Assembly (NCBI GenBank): GCA_035515515.1
Contig: DATJBC010000153.1
Coordinates: 1 to 33,059 of the forward strand
Direction: 5' to 3'
Length of the DNA stretch: 33,059 nucleotides
Source of the DNA: DATJBC01 sp035515515
GTDB taxonomy: Bacteria; Actinomycetota; Acidimicrobiia; Acidimicrobiales; UBA8190
Of the stretch, positions 24,289 through 31,458 are shown in pieces. The notes under the pieces were generated by a model. That model was not told where the DNA came from. It ran no database searches and saw nothing but the letters and a program-made list of their open reading frames with translations. The position numbers were made by a program, and so were the translations under genes. Positions within the stretch are counted from its first letter, which is position 1; the number at the start of each line of letters is the position of its first letter.

Positions 24289-24956
24289 CCGGCCGCAAGG
24301 GCCCGCGCAGCGAGGCGGGCATGACCGTGATCGAGGTCATGCTCTCCTCCGTCCTGCTCGCCGTGGTGATCATCTCCGTGGGGGCGTCGATCACGGTGCT
24401 CCAGACGCACCAGGTCCAGGTGAACGACCGCACCCAGGCGCTGGACTACCTCCAGATCGCCCAGCAGGCGATCACCAAGGACCTCCACGCCGCCTCGGCC
24501 ACGGGCTGGACGACGCCGACCATCCCGACGTCGATGCCGAGCCAGGCCGTCACCGCCACGTCGCTCACGTTCCCGGCGTCGCTGGGCGGAGGGACGCCCA
24601 CCATCACGATCTCGCTCAACACGTCGACGCACTACCTGACCGTGTCGTGCTCGGGCGCCGGATGCCGCCCCGGCGTCTCGGGGAGCACGACGGTCACCCA
24701 GGCCCAGATCGCCAACGTCGACTCGTCGTCGCTGTTCACCCTGACCACCAAGGAGGTGTCGACGACGGCCAACTCGGTGACGACCAACACCTTCTACTAC
24801 ACGACGGTCAACTCGAGTCTGGTCCTCGACACCCCCAAGGTGGGGGCGCACAACGCCTACAAGACCACGCTGGCCGACCCCAACATCGTGGTGAACAACG
24901 CCGAGTACGCCTGCCAGACGGCGCTCGACCAGACCGGGGCGACGGGATCATGCTGA
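24285..24956 (+). CDS. PilW-like prepilin (minor pseudopilin)
   Basis: A 223-residue protein with a short leader, VTGRKGPRSEAG, followed by MTVIEVMLSSVLLAVVIISVGASI. The break after Gly12 leaves Met +1 and Glu +5, a standard type III signal peptide. The rest is Ser/Thr-rich with LQTHQVQVNDRTQALDYLQIAQQAITKDLHAAS, the typical coil after the hydrophobic helix of PilW/PulJ-like minor pilins, and two cysteines late in the chain. GTG at 24285 overlaps the stop of the large pilin as GTGA, a sign of translational coupling, and its own stop overlaps the next gene by seven bases. It is probably a tip or priming subunit. Confidence 0.85.
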   Translation: MTGRKGPRSEAGMTVIEVMLSSVLLAVVIISVGASITVLQTHQVQVNDRTQALDYLQIAQQAITKDLHAASATGWTTPTIPTSMPSQAVTATSLTFPASLGGGTPTITISLNTSTHYLTVSCSGAGCRPGVSGSTTVTQAQIANVDSSSLFTLTTKEVSTTANSVTTNTFYYTTVNSSLVLDTPKVGAHNAYKTTLADPNIVVNNAEYACQTALDQTGATGSC

Positions 24957-26527
24957 CCCGCGTCACCCGACATCTGCGCCGGACGGCGCGCCGCCACGGT
25001 GAGGGCGGCCAGGCCCTCATCTTCGTGCTCATCGCCGTGGCGCTGCTCGGGACCATCCCCATTGCCATCGCCACCACCACCGTCGACCAGCTGCCGCAGA
25101 CGACGCGCAACCTCAACTACGAGGCCGCCTACGAGGCGGCCCAGGCGGGGCTCAACGACTACCTGCAGCACCTCGACGCCAACGAGGGCTACGCCCTGTG
25201 CACCGCCTCGAGCCCGAGCTCGTCGTGCACGTCCAACTCGGCCCTGACGGGCTGGGTGCAGGCGTCGTCGTCGCCACTGGAGTACTACTCGTACACGCCG
25301 AGCGACACCAACGGGCAGGTGACCCTGCAGGTGAGTGGCAAGGCCGGCACCGGCAACACCGTCGTGGTGCGCACGTTCAGCTACAACATCGACCCCGCCT
25401 CGAGCCTCGACGACGTGTACTGGTCCAACTACGAGACGCTGGACCCCGCGCTGGGGGGGACGGGCTGCTCGGTCTACTACGGCCAGGGGTCCGGACCGCC
25501 CAACTCGTGCGTGGTCGTCTTCACCACGGGGGACGTGCTCAACGGGCCCGTCTTCTCCGACGACACGTTCCGCATGTGCGGCTCCCCGACGTTCGACGAC
25601 TCGGTGGAGAGCGGCAACATCTACAACACCAACTCGGGGCCCTCCGCCGTGTACGTGGCGTCCTCGGGTTGTGGGAGCCTCTCGCCCAACTTCAACGGGG
25701 GCACCCCCACCAAGGTCGGCAACCAGACGCCGCGCACCTCGACCGACGACCTCGCCCCCGCCCGGAATTACGGGTGCTTCATCACCGGCGGGACCGCCCC
25801 CAACTCGCTGTCGACGGTGACCGTGACCTTGACGCTGAGCGTCGTGAGCGGGCACACCCAGGTGACCTGGAGCGGCTCCGGTGCCAAGGTCGACAACGCC
25901 ACGTCCAACACGAGCAATTGCACGAGCCCCATCAACCTGAACAACCTGACGCAGGGCCTGATCTTCGTCAACGGCACCGTGAAGATCAGCGGGTCGATGA
26001 CGGGAGCGCTCGACATCGTGACCTGCGGCACCTCCACCGACGACAGCACGAAGTCGACGGCGTGCACCAGCAGCGACCCATCGACGAACCCGTCCAACAT
26101 CGACGTCACCGGGAACCTGACGTATCCGAGCGCCAACAAGACCATGGTGTCGGGGCAGCCTGTGAGCGACTCGAGCGACGTCCTGGGGCTCGTCGCCTCC
26201 AACTTCGTCGAGGTGACCACCACCAGCAACGTGGAGATCGACGCCGCCATCCTGGCCCTCGGGGACTCCTTCTACGTCAACAACTGGAACGGCGGAGCCT
26301 CCTACGGGACGTTGAGCGTGTTCGGCTCGATCGCCCAGGACTACCGCGGGCCCGTCGGCCTCACGAACGGCGCGGGCTACACCAAGAACTACAACTACGA
26401 CAATTCGCTGCAGACGGTGTTCCCGCCGTTCTTCATCCCGCCCAACGGGGCGACGTGGACGCCGTCGAGCTACGAGGAGTGCGGGTCGGGGCTGTCGCAC
26501 TCGGTGCTGAACACCCCGCAGTGCTGA
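24950..26527 (+). CDS. PilX-like pilus assembly protein
   Basis: A 525-residue protein. A basic leader ends GEGGQALIFVLIAVALLGTIPIAIATTTV, one membrane helix, followed by NLNYEAAYEAAQAGLNDYLQHLD. That Tyr-Glu-Ala-Ala helix is the hallmark of PilX N-terminal regions. The usual Glu +5 is absent, as is common for PilX/GspK-like subunits. The long C-terminal part is beta-rich with many Ser, Thr, Asn and Gly and several cysteines, and includes a repetitive parallel-beta-like stretch (GLIFVNGTVKISGSMTGALDIVTC). ATG at 24950 overlaps the previous stop by seven bases. A GC hairpin follows 14 bases after the stop. With the two genes upstream it should form a minor-pilin complex; assembly ATPase and peptidase genes are not in this window. 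Confidence 0.78.
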   Translation: MLTRVTRHLRRTARRHGEGGQALIFVLIAVALLGTIPIAIATTTVDQLPQTTRNLNYEAAYEAAQAGLNDYLQHLDANEGYALCTASSPSSSCTSNSALTGWVQASSSPLEYYSYTPSDTNGQVTLQVSGKAGTGNTVVVRTFSYNIDPASSLDDVYWSNYETLDPALGGTGCSVYYGQGSGPPNSCVVVFTTGDVLNGPVFSDDTFRMCGSPTFDDSVESGNIYNTNSGPSAVYVASSGCGSLSPNFNGGTPTKVGNQTPRTSTDDLAPARNYGCFITGGTAPNSLSTVTVTLTLSVVSGHTQVTWSGSGAKVDNATSNTSNCTSPINLNNLTQGLIFVNGTVKISGSMTGALDIVTCGTSTDDSTKSTACTSSDPSTNPSNIDVTGNLTYPSANKTMVSGQPVSDSSDVLGLVASNFVEVTTTSNVEIDAAILALGDSFYVNNWNGGASYGTLSVFGSIAQDYRGPVGLTNGAGYTKNYNYDNSLQTVFPPFFIPPNGATWTPSSYEECGSGLSHSVLNTPQC

Positions 26528-26868
26528 GCCGAGCCGGGCCCGGCGCCCGCCGGGGCCGGGCGCCGTGGTGGTCGCCGGCCATCCGTTGGGGCCTCCGTGC
26601 ACGACCGCCGCGGACGGCGTGGCGAGCAGCGGCCCGCGGGGTCCGGGCCGATGCCCGACCGTGACGTGGCGGCGGCCCTGGCCGAGCGCCCGAGGAGGCC
26701 GCGGGGTGCCCGGCCCTGGCCGGCGCGGGCGATGCGGGGGCGTCCGAGGCCCCCCCGACCGGACCGCGGCGCGCCGCCCCCGGACCGGCGCCGGCATCCG
26801 CCGCTTTGCTAGAACAAGGCGAGCACGACAGGGGTGGCGGCCCCAAGGGCCGCGGCGGGAGGCCTGCG
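26528..26868. other. Intergenic region between pilin operon and G1 peptidase
   Basis: This region holds a terminator-like hairpin (26541-26565). The rest is very GC-rich, and its short open frames are Arg/Pro-rich and unlike real proteins. Near 26812 a brief A/T-richer stretch (TTTGCTAGAACAA) may belong to the peptidase promoter. Confidence 0.5.
26541..26565 (+). terminator. Hairpin after the pilin operon
   Basis: CGGCGCCC and GGGCGCCG form an eight-pair stem around a nine-base GC loop, 14 bases after the PilX-like stop. There is no T-tract. Confidence 0.5.
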
Positions 26869-27861
26869 ATGATCGAGACGATGGGTCGGCGCGCGCTGGG
26901 GCGCATGGTGTCGGGGCGCGGTCGCCACAGCATGGCCCGCCCGAAGCGCACGGGCTCGGTCCGGCGCCGTCGTGCCGGGCGCCTGGGCGCGGTGGTCTTC
27001 CTGGCCGCGGCGGCGGCGCTCGCCGCGTTCCTGACCGAGGGATCCTCGCCGGCCACCACCGGGCCGGTCCTCCGCCTCATGCCGAGCCACCTGGTGGCGA
27101 CGGCCGCCACCCGGGCGCGCGGCTCGTCGTCGGCGCCGGCCTCTCCCGCGCCCTGCTGGGCGTCGACCAACTGGTCGGGGTACGCCGTCAGCCAGAGCAC
27201 GCCGTCGGGCCTGCCGTGCCTGCCCGGCACGGGCGCCACCTACGCGGCGGTATCGGGCACCTGGACCGTGCCCACCGTGACGGGCTCGCGCTTCACGTCC
27301 TCGTACTCGGCGGCGTGGGCGGGGATCGACGGCTTCACCAACTCGAGCCTCATCCAGGCGGGCACCGAGCAGGACTACTACGGCGGGAAGGCGCACTACG
27401 GGGCGTGGTGGGAGATCCTCCCCGCGCCCGAGACGGCGATCCCGTCGATCACCGTGCAGCCGGGCGACTCGGTGACGGTGTCGATCGCCAAGGTGTCGGC
27501 CACGCAGTGGTCGATCTCGGTCACCGACAACGGCAAGGCGGGCCACGCCGCGCAGCCCCCCTTCACCACCACGCAGTCCTACTCGGGGCCGGGGTCCTCG
27601 GCGGAGTGGATCCTGGAGGCCCCCTCGGTGAACGGGCGGACGGCCACCCTGGCCAGCTACGGCTCGGACACCTTCGACCAGGCCAGCGCCGACGGCGCCT
27701 CCCCCGGGCTGCAGGCGGGCTGGGCCGGGGAGATGGTGAGCGGCGGCTTCTTCCGCTCCCAGGCCATCTCGACGCCCTCGGGCCCCGACACGGGCGCCCC
27801 CCCGGGCGACGGCTTCGCCGTCGCCTACGGGAGCCAGGCGCCGTCCGCCCCGTCCTCGTAG
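26869..27861 (+). CDS. Secreted G1-family (eqolisin) glutamic peptidase
   Basis: A 330-residue exported protease of the eqolisin family, glutamic endopeptidases that usually work at low pH. A basic N-terminus and hydrophobic stretch (about 38-55) give a signal peptide or anchor; a variable linker follows. The mature domain starts STNWSGYAV (about 99-106). The catalytic Gln is in AWAGIDGFTNSSLIQAG (Gln163), and the catalytic Glu in SSAEWILEAP (about Glu246). Other family blocks are VSGTWTVPTV, YGAWWEILP and a PGDSVTVSI strand. ATG at 26869 has GGGAGG six bases upstream. It stands alone between the pilin operon and an unknown secreted protein. Bacterial members are less common than fungal ones, but both catalytic residues appear intact. 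Confidence 0.88.
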   Translation: MIETMGRRALGRMVSGRGRHSMARPKRTGSVRRRRAGRLGAVVFLAAAAALAAFLTEGSSPATTGPVLRLMPSHLVATAATRARGSSSAPASPAPCWASTNWSGYAVSQSTPSGLPCLPGTGATYAAVSGTWTVPTVTGSRFTSSYSAAWAGIDGFTNSSLIQAGTEQDYYGGKAHYGAWWEILPAPETAIPSITVQPGDSVTVSIAKVSATQWSISVTDNGKAGHAAQPPFTTTQSYSGPGSSAEWILEAPSVNGRTATLASYGSDTFDQASADGASPGLQAGWAGEMVSGGFFRSQAISTPSGPDTGAPPGDGFAVAYGSQAPSAPSS

Positions 27862-27953
27862 CCCGGCCACCGGATCGACGCCCCGGGGGGCGTGCGAAGC
27901 GCCTGCAGGGCAAAACGCTTGCCCCGGCGGCGGGTTGGGTGTAGAGAACATCC

Positions 27954-27969
27954 GAACGCAGGGGGCGTT
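27954..27969 (+). terminator. Weak hairpin upstream of secreted-protein gene
   Basis: GAACGC and GCGTTT pair around AGGGG, with TC following. It lies about 90 bases after the G1 peptidase stop and is only a possible terminator. Confidence 0.25.
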
Positions 27970-28061
27970 TCTGCTGGTCCGGGGGGCCGGGAGCGACCGC
28001 AACCGTGTCGGTGCGTCGCTCGGTCCGCCACCGGTGGGCAGACTCGAAAGCGGGGTGCGTC

Positions 28062-28613
28062 ATGAGGGCGCGACGGGGAACGCTGGTCGTTGTCGTGGCT
28101 GTAGTCGTCGGCCTGGCAACCATGGTCGGGGCGGGGTCCGCCCAGGCGAAGACCAAGAAGGTCAAGCCGAACATCTCGTGCGCGTTGAGCGGCGTGGCCA
28201 CGGTCAGCCCGGGCTTGAGCCCGACCCTCGCCATCCAGACGCTCAGCGTGACCACCAGCCTGGCGTCGTGCACCAACAGCACCGTGCAGGGCATCACCGG
28301 GAGCTCGGGGAGCGCGACCACCAGATCGACGGGCAAGAAGCCGTCGAACTGCCTGAGCGCGGCGGGCAAGCCGACCGTGTCGAAGGTGCCGAGCGCCGTC
28401 ATCCACTGGAACAACTCCACGTCGTCGACCTGGAAGTACAAGACGACGCTCCGGCTGGGGCAGCCGGCCACCTTGAAGGGCAAGATCCTGTCTGGGACGT
28501 TCGCCAAGGGCAAGGTGACCGCCACGTTGCACTACACCTACGGCCCCGGTCAGAACTGCCTCACCACGCCCATCACGAGCGCGGTGATCACGGGCACGTT
28601 CAACATCACCTGA
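28062..28613 (+). CDS. Secreted protein of unknown function
   Basis: A 183-residue protein I do not recognise. It has a clear signal peptide (RARRGTLVVVVAVVVGLATM, cut after GSAQA) followed by a Lys-rich start (KTKKVKPNIS). The mature part has four cysteines (SCAL, SCTN, NCLS, NCLT), many Ser and Thr, and alternating strand-like segments ending in SAVITGTFNIT. This suggests a small disulfide-bonded beta-sandwich outside the cell. ATG at 28062 has GGGGTG at a suitable spacing and directly starts the signal sequence. It is followed by a strong bidirectional hairpin and the convergent chrA gene. An adhesive or wall-bound role is possible but nothing demonstrates it. Confidence 0.75.
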   Translation: MRARRGTLVVVVAVVVGLATMVGAGSAQAKTKKVKPNISCALSGVATVSPGLSPTLAIQTLSVTTSLASCTNSTVQGITGSSGSATTRSTGKKPSNCLSAAGKPTVSKVPSAVIHWNNSTSSTWKYKTTLRLGQPATLKGKILSGTFAKGKVTATLHYTYGPGQNCLTTPITSAVITGTFNIT

Positions 28614-28634
28614 CGCCGCCCGGCGGCGCGTGAC

Positions 28635-28668
28635 GGCTCGGCCGGGTCGGTGGTGGCCCGGCCGAGCC
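28635..28668. terminator. Bidirectional terminator between secreted-protein gene and chrA
   Basis: GGCTCGGCCGGG and CCCGGCCGAGCC are perfect 12-base reverse complements around a ten-base loop, lying between two convergent genes. This is the strongest terminator stem in the window. Confidence 0.7.
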
Positions 28669-28672
28669 CGCG

Positions 28673-29845
28673 TCAGCGGGGGACGGGGGCGCCGGCCACG
28701 ACGGCGAGCGCGCCCACGGCCGCCGCGCCGACCACGGCGGGGACGATCCCCCGCCGCAGCCCCACCAGCCACAGGGCCCCGGCCGCCAGCACGCCCAGCT
28801 GCCACGGCTTCGCCAGGGCGAGGCCGAGGGGCACCGAGGCGCCGGCGATGGCGCCCACGGCGGCCGGGCCGGCGCCGCCCAGGAACGCCTGCGCCACCGG
28901 GCTGGTCCGGATGCGGGCGAAGTGCCGGGCGCCGGCGAGCACGAAGACGAACGAGGGGGCGAAGGCCACCGCCGCCGCCAGGACGCCGCCGCCCACACCC
29001 CGGGCCGCGTAGCCGACGACGGCCACCGTCTGCACCACGGGCCCCGGCGTCACCTGGCCGAGGGCCACCGCCCCCAGGAACTGCGGCCCGGTCAGCCAGT
29101 GGTAGGCGCTCACGGCGTCGTGCTGCATGAGCGGCACGATCACGAACCCGCCCCCGTAGGACAGGGCCCCCACCTTGAAGGCCACCCACAGGAGCGCGCC
29201 CACACCGCCCGCCACGGCCGGCGCGGCTCCGAGAAGCGGCGCCAGGGCCATGCCGCCCGCCCACCGGTCGCCGCGCGGCCCGGTCGCCGCCACCTCGGCC
29301 AGCCCGCCGGCTAGCAGCACCACCACCAGGTAGGGGCCGGCCACCGCGCCGGCGACCGCCCCCACCGCCAGGTACGCCGCCCACCGGAGCCGGGCCCCGC
29401 GCCGGCGCGCCGTGTGGGCCCAGCTGCCGGGGAGGAGCCCGAGCGCGGCGCGCACCGCCACCACCGGGACCACCGCGCCGGCGCCGGCGGCGGCGCCGTC
29501 GACCCAGCGGGGAGGATGGCGCGCCAGCAAGGGGACGGCCAGCGCCAGGATGAGGACGAGGCCGGGGACGATGAAGCACAGGCCCCCGACGAGGGCTCCC
29601 GGCGCGCCCCGCAGCCGCCAGGCGCACAGAATGGCGAGCTGGGTCGAGGCCGGTCCGGGCAGCAGGCTGGTGGCCGCCACGGCGTCCTGGAACTCGCGGG
29701 TGGACATCCACCCCCGCTCGTCCACGCACAGCCGGCGCAGCAAGGCGATGTGGGTGGGGGGGCCGCCGAACCCGGTGACGCCGATGCGCCCCCAGGCCCG
29801 GGCGATGTCCCGCAGCGACGGCGGGCGCCGCCGCCCCTCAGCCAC
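28673..29845 (-). CDS. chrA: ChrA-type chromate ion transporter (CHR family)
   Basis: A 390-residue polytopic membrane protein of the long, two-domain CHR family, known for chromate/sulfate antiport. The N-terminal half has GVTGFGGPPTHIALLRR, then ATSLLPGPASTQLAI; the C-terminal half has KVGALSYGGGFVIVPLMQ and ALGQVTPGPVVQTVAVVGY. These are the paired FGGP/PGP signatures. About ten hydrophobic segments are seen. I chose GTG at 29845 because GGAGG lies eight bases upstream and it gives the normal family length; an upstream start would add 56 residues of unrelated sequence. No chromate-responsive regulator gene adjoins it. Substrate specificity is taken from the family and is not proven. Confidence 0.9.
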   Translation of the reverse strand: MAEGRRRPPSLRDIARAWGRIGVTGFGGPPTHIALLRRLCVDERGWMSTREFQDAVAATSLLPGPASTQLAILCAWRLRGAPGALVGGLCFIVPGLVLILALAVPLLARHPPRWVDGAAAGAGAVVPVVAVRAALGLLPGSWAHTARRRGARLRWAAYLAVGAVAGAVAGPYLVVVLLAGGLAEVAATGPRGDRWAGGMALAPLLGAAPAVAGGVGALLWVAFKVGALSYGGGFVIVPLMQHDAVSAYHWLTGPQFLGAVALGQVTPGPVVQTVAVVGYAARGVGGGVLAAAVAFAPSFVFVLAGARHFARIRTSPVAQAFLGGAGPAAVGAIAGASVPLGLALAKPWQLGVLAAGALWLVGLRRGIVPAVVGAAAVGALAVVAGAPVPR

Positions 29846-30191
29846 GGCGGCCGCCTCCGGGCCACGGCGCGCCGCTGCCGACGCGCCACCGACCTCCGGC
29901 ACGCCGATCTGGGACGCCGCCCCCCGGCCCGAAGGGGTCCGTCCTGTGAACCCCACACCGACGGTGTGCCCATCGACTGTCCACGGTCGCGCCCGCCACC
30001 TCCGATGACCCACCCTGTGCTCGAGTCGCCATCATGGCGGCTCCGCTGCGCGATGCGCACCTCGTGCAACCGGGGGCGGTTGCTCGACGTGTCCGTCACG
30101 GCCGGGGCACCGAGGACGTCGCCGCGCCGGCCCCCGGCGCGTCGGACCCGCTGCCCGTCGAAATGGCGCCGCCTTGTGGTAGACCACAATC
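29846..30191. promoter_or_regulatory. Divergent region between chrA and the DosR-like gene, with two palindromes
   Basis: No gene is supported here. CACACCG-A-CGGTGTG at 29955-29969 and TTGTGGT-AG-ACCACAA at 30174-30189 are perfect palindromic sites. The second touches the regulator's start codon. Both may be operators. Confidence 0.45.
30174..30189 (+). promoter_or_regulatory. 16-bp palindrome abutting the DosR-like start codon
   Basis: TTGTGGT, AG, ACCACAA: seven-base arms with a two-base centre, two bases before GTG 30192, where a Shine-Dalgarno site would normally be. No such site is present. It is a candidate autoregulatory operator. Confidence 0.5.
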
Positions 30192-30857
30192 GTGGCCATT
30201 CGGGTCTTCCTCCTCGACGACCACGAAGTGGTCCGCACCGGCTTGCGGGCGCTGCTCGAGTCCGAGGACGACATGGAGGTCGTGGGCGAGGCGTCCACGG
30301 TCGAGCAGGCGCTCGTGCGCATCCCCCTCGCCGCGCCCGACGTGGCCATCCTGGACGTGCGGCTGCCCGACGGCAGCGGCGTCGAGGTGTGCCGCCAGAT
30401 CCGCTCCGACCGCCCGGAGACCGCCTGCTTGATGCTGACCTCATATGCGGACGACGAGGCCCTGATGGCGGCCATCCTCGCCGGCGCCGCCGGGTACGTG
30501 CTCAAGGAAGTCGGTGCCTCGGACATCGTGGGTGACATCCGCAAGGTGAGCGAGGGCAGGTCCCTGCTCGACCCGGGCGTGACCAAGCGCGTCCTCGAGC
30601 GAATCCGGACACAGGACGCCGAGGACAAGCGCCTGGCCTCGCTCACGGGGCAGGAGCGCCGGATCCTCGACCGCATCGCGCAGGGCGAGACGAACCGCCA
30701 GATCGCCGAGGAGATGTACCTGGCGGAGAAGACGGTGAAGAACTACGTCTCCAACCTGCTCACCAAGCTGGGGATGCAGCGGCGCACCGAGGCGGCCATC
30801 TACGCCACGCGGCTCACCGAGCGCGCTCGTCGCTCCGGTCCCGACCAGGGGACGTAG
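30192..30857 (+). CDS. DosR/DevR-like NarL-family response regulator
   Basis: A 221-residue response regulator closely resembling mycobacterial DosR. The receiver domain opens RVFLLDDHEVVRTGLRALLE and has the phospho-acceptor Asp55 in AILDVRLPDGSG, followed by LMLTSYADDEALMAAILAGAAGYVLKEV with the switch Thr and Lys. The output domain is LuxR-type: LTGQERRILDRIAQGETNRQIAEEMYLAEKTVKNYVSNLLTKLGM, where the KTVKNYV recognition-helix segment matches DosR. GTG at 30192 has no Shine-Dalgarno sequence and is abutted by a palindrome. A DosS-like kinase gene lies 600 bases downstream on the same strand, with an opposite-strand gene between them. The pair likely controls a hypoxia, redox or dormancy response. 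Confidence 0.92.
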   Translation: MAIRVFLLDDHEVVRTGLRALLESEDDMEVVGEASTVEQALVRIPLAAPDVAILDVRLPDGSGVEVCRQIRSDRPETACLMLTSYADDEALMAAILAGAAGYVLKEVGASDIVGDIRKVSEGRSLLDPGVTKRVLERIRTQDAEDKRLASLTGQERRILDRIAQGETNRQIAEEMYLAEKTVKNYVSNLLTKLGMQRRTEAAIYATRLTERARRSGPDQGT

Positions 30858-31263
30858 GGGGAGCCGGCCCGCCCGACGCGTGGGTCAGCGCTTCGACGTC
30901 GATCCCAGCGCGCGCCAACTCCTCCTCCAGGCGCCGTCGCTCGGAACCCGGCGTCCCGAACCGGTCGGGGTGGGTGTCGATGTCCCGCGCTTCGCAGAAG
31001 GCGATCAACGCCGCGTCGTACTCGATGTGCGCCGCCAGGGCTGTCGTGGGCGTGGACGGCCCGACGGTCGGTGACACCGCCGCCAGCCGCCGCCGGGCGT
31101 CGATCAGAGCGGCCAGGAGCTCTCCCGCCGAGGCGTCCCCGGGCTCCTCGGGCCTCGTGGAGAGAGTCGCCGCCAGCAAGTCGCTGTACATCGACATCAT
31201 GGTCGATCCCACATGCCCGCCCCCGGCGCCGTCGGGTCCCTTGCGCAGAGCCACCGTGCTCAT
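30814..31263 (-). CDS. Small uncharacterised helical protein between regulator and kinase genes
   Basis: A 149-residue soluble protein that I do not recognise. Its middle and C-terminal parts look like real protein, with AAHIEYDAALIAFCEARDIDTHP, then FGTPGSERRRLEEELARAGIDVEAL, mostly helical and acidic. The N-terminus is Gly-rich, then MYSDLLAATLSTRPEEPGDASAGELLAALIDARRRLAAV. The ATG at 31263 has GGAG eight bases upstream, supporting a true start. The last 44 bases overlap the 3' end of the DosR-like gene on the other strand, so the two messages could interfere. Its position between the two partners suggests a link to that signalling system, which is inference only. Confidence 0.6.
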   Translation of the reverse strand: MSTVALRKGPDGAGGGHVGSTMMSMYSDLLAATLSTRPEEPGDASAGELLAALIDARRRLAAVSPTVGPSTPTTALAAHIEYDAALIAFCEARDIDTHPDRFGTPGSERRRLEEELARAGIDVEALTHASGGPAPPTSPGRDRSDERAR

Positions 31264-31445
31264 GTCGTGCGCTCCAAAGTCATCTGTTCACCCCATCATC
31301 GCCCGGCCCGTCCGAGGCGTGTAGGGCCATTCGTCACACGGTCGTCACCCGCCTCGGCCAGGCGCGCGCCCCTGGCCCTGCCGGCCCGTGCCCAGGGCAC
31401 GAGGGAGCACGCCCGGGCGCCCCGCCCCTCCCCGGGAACCGGGGG

Positions 31446-31451
31446 TAGAAT
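31446..31451 (+). promoter_or_regulatory. -10 box TAGAAT, leaderless promoter of the DosS-like kinase
   Basis: TAGAAT, seven bases, then GTG 31459. The box overlaps an in-frame ATG at 31450, which argues that the GTG is the true start. Confidence 0.5.
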
Positions 31452-31458
31452 GGGGCCG

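Noticed and set aside
26597..26812. Small plus-strand frame before the G1 peptidase
   Set aside because: It is Arg/Pro-rich with no ribosome binding site and looks like chance in GC-rich DNA.
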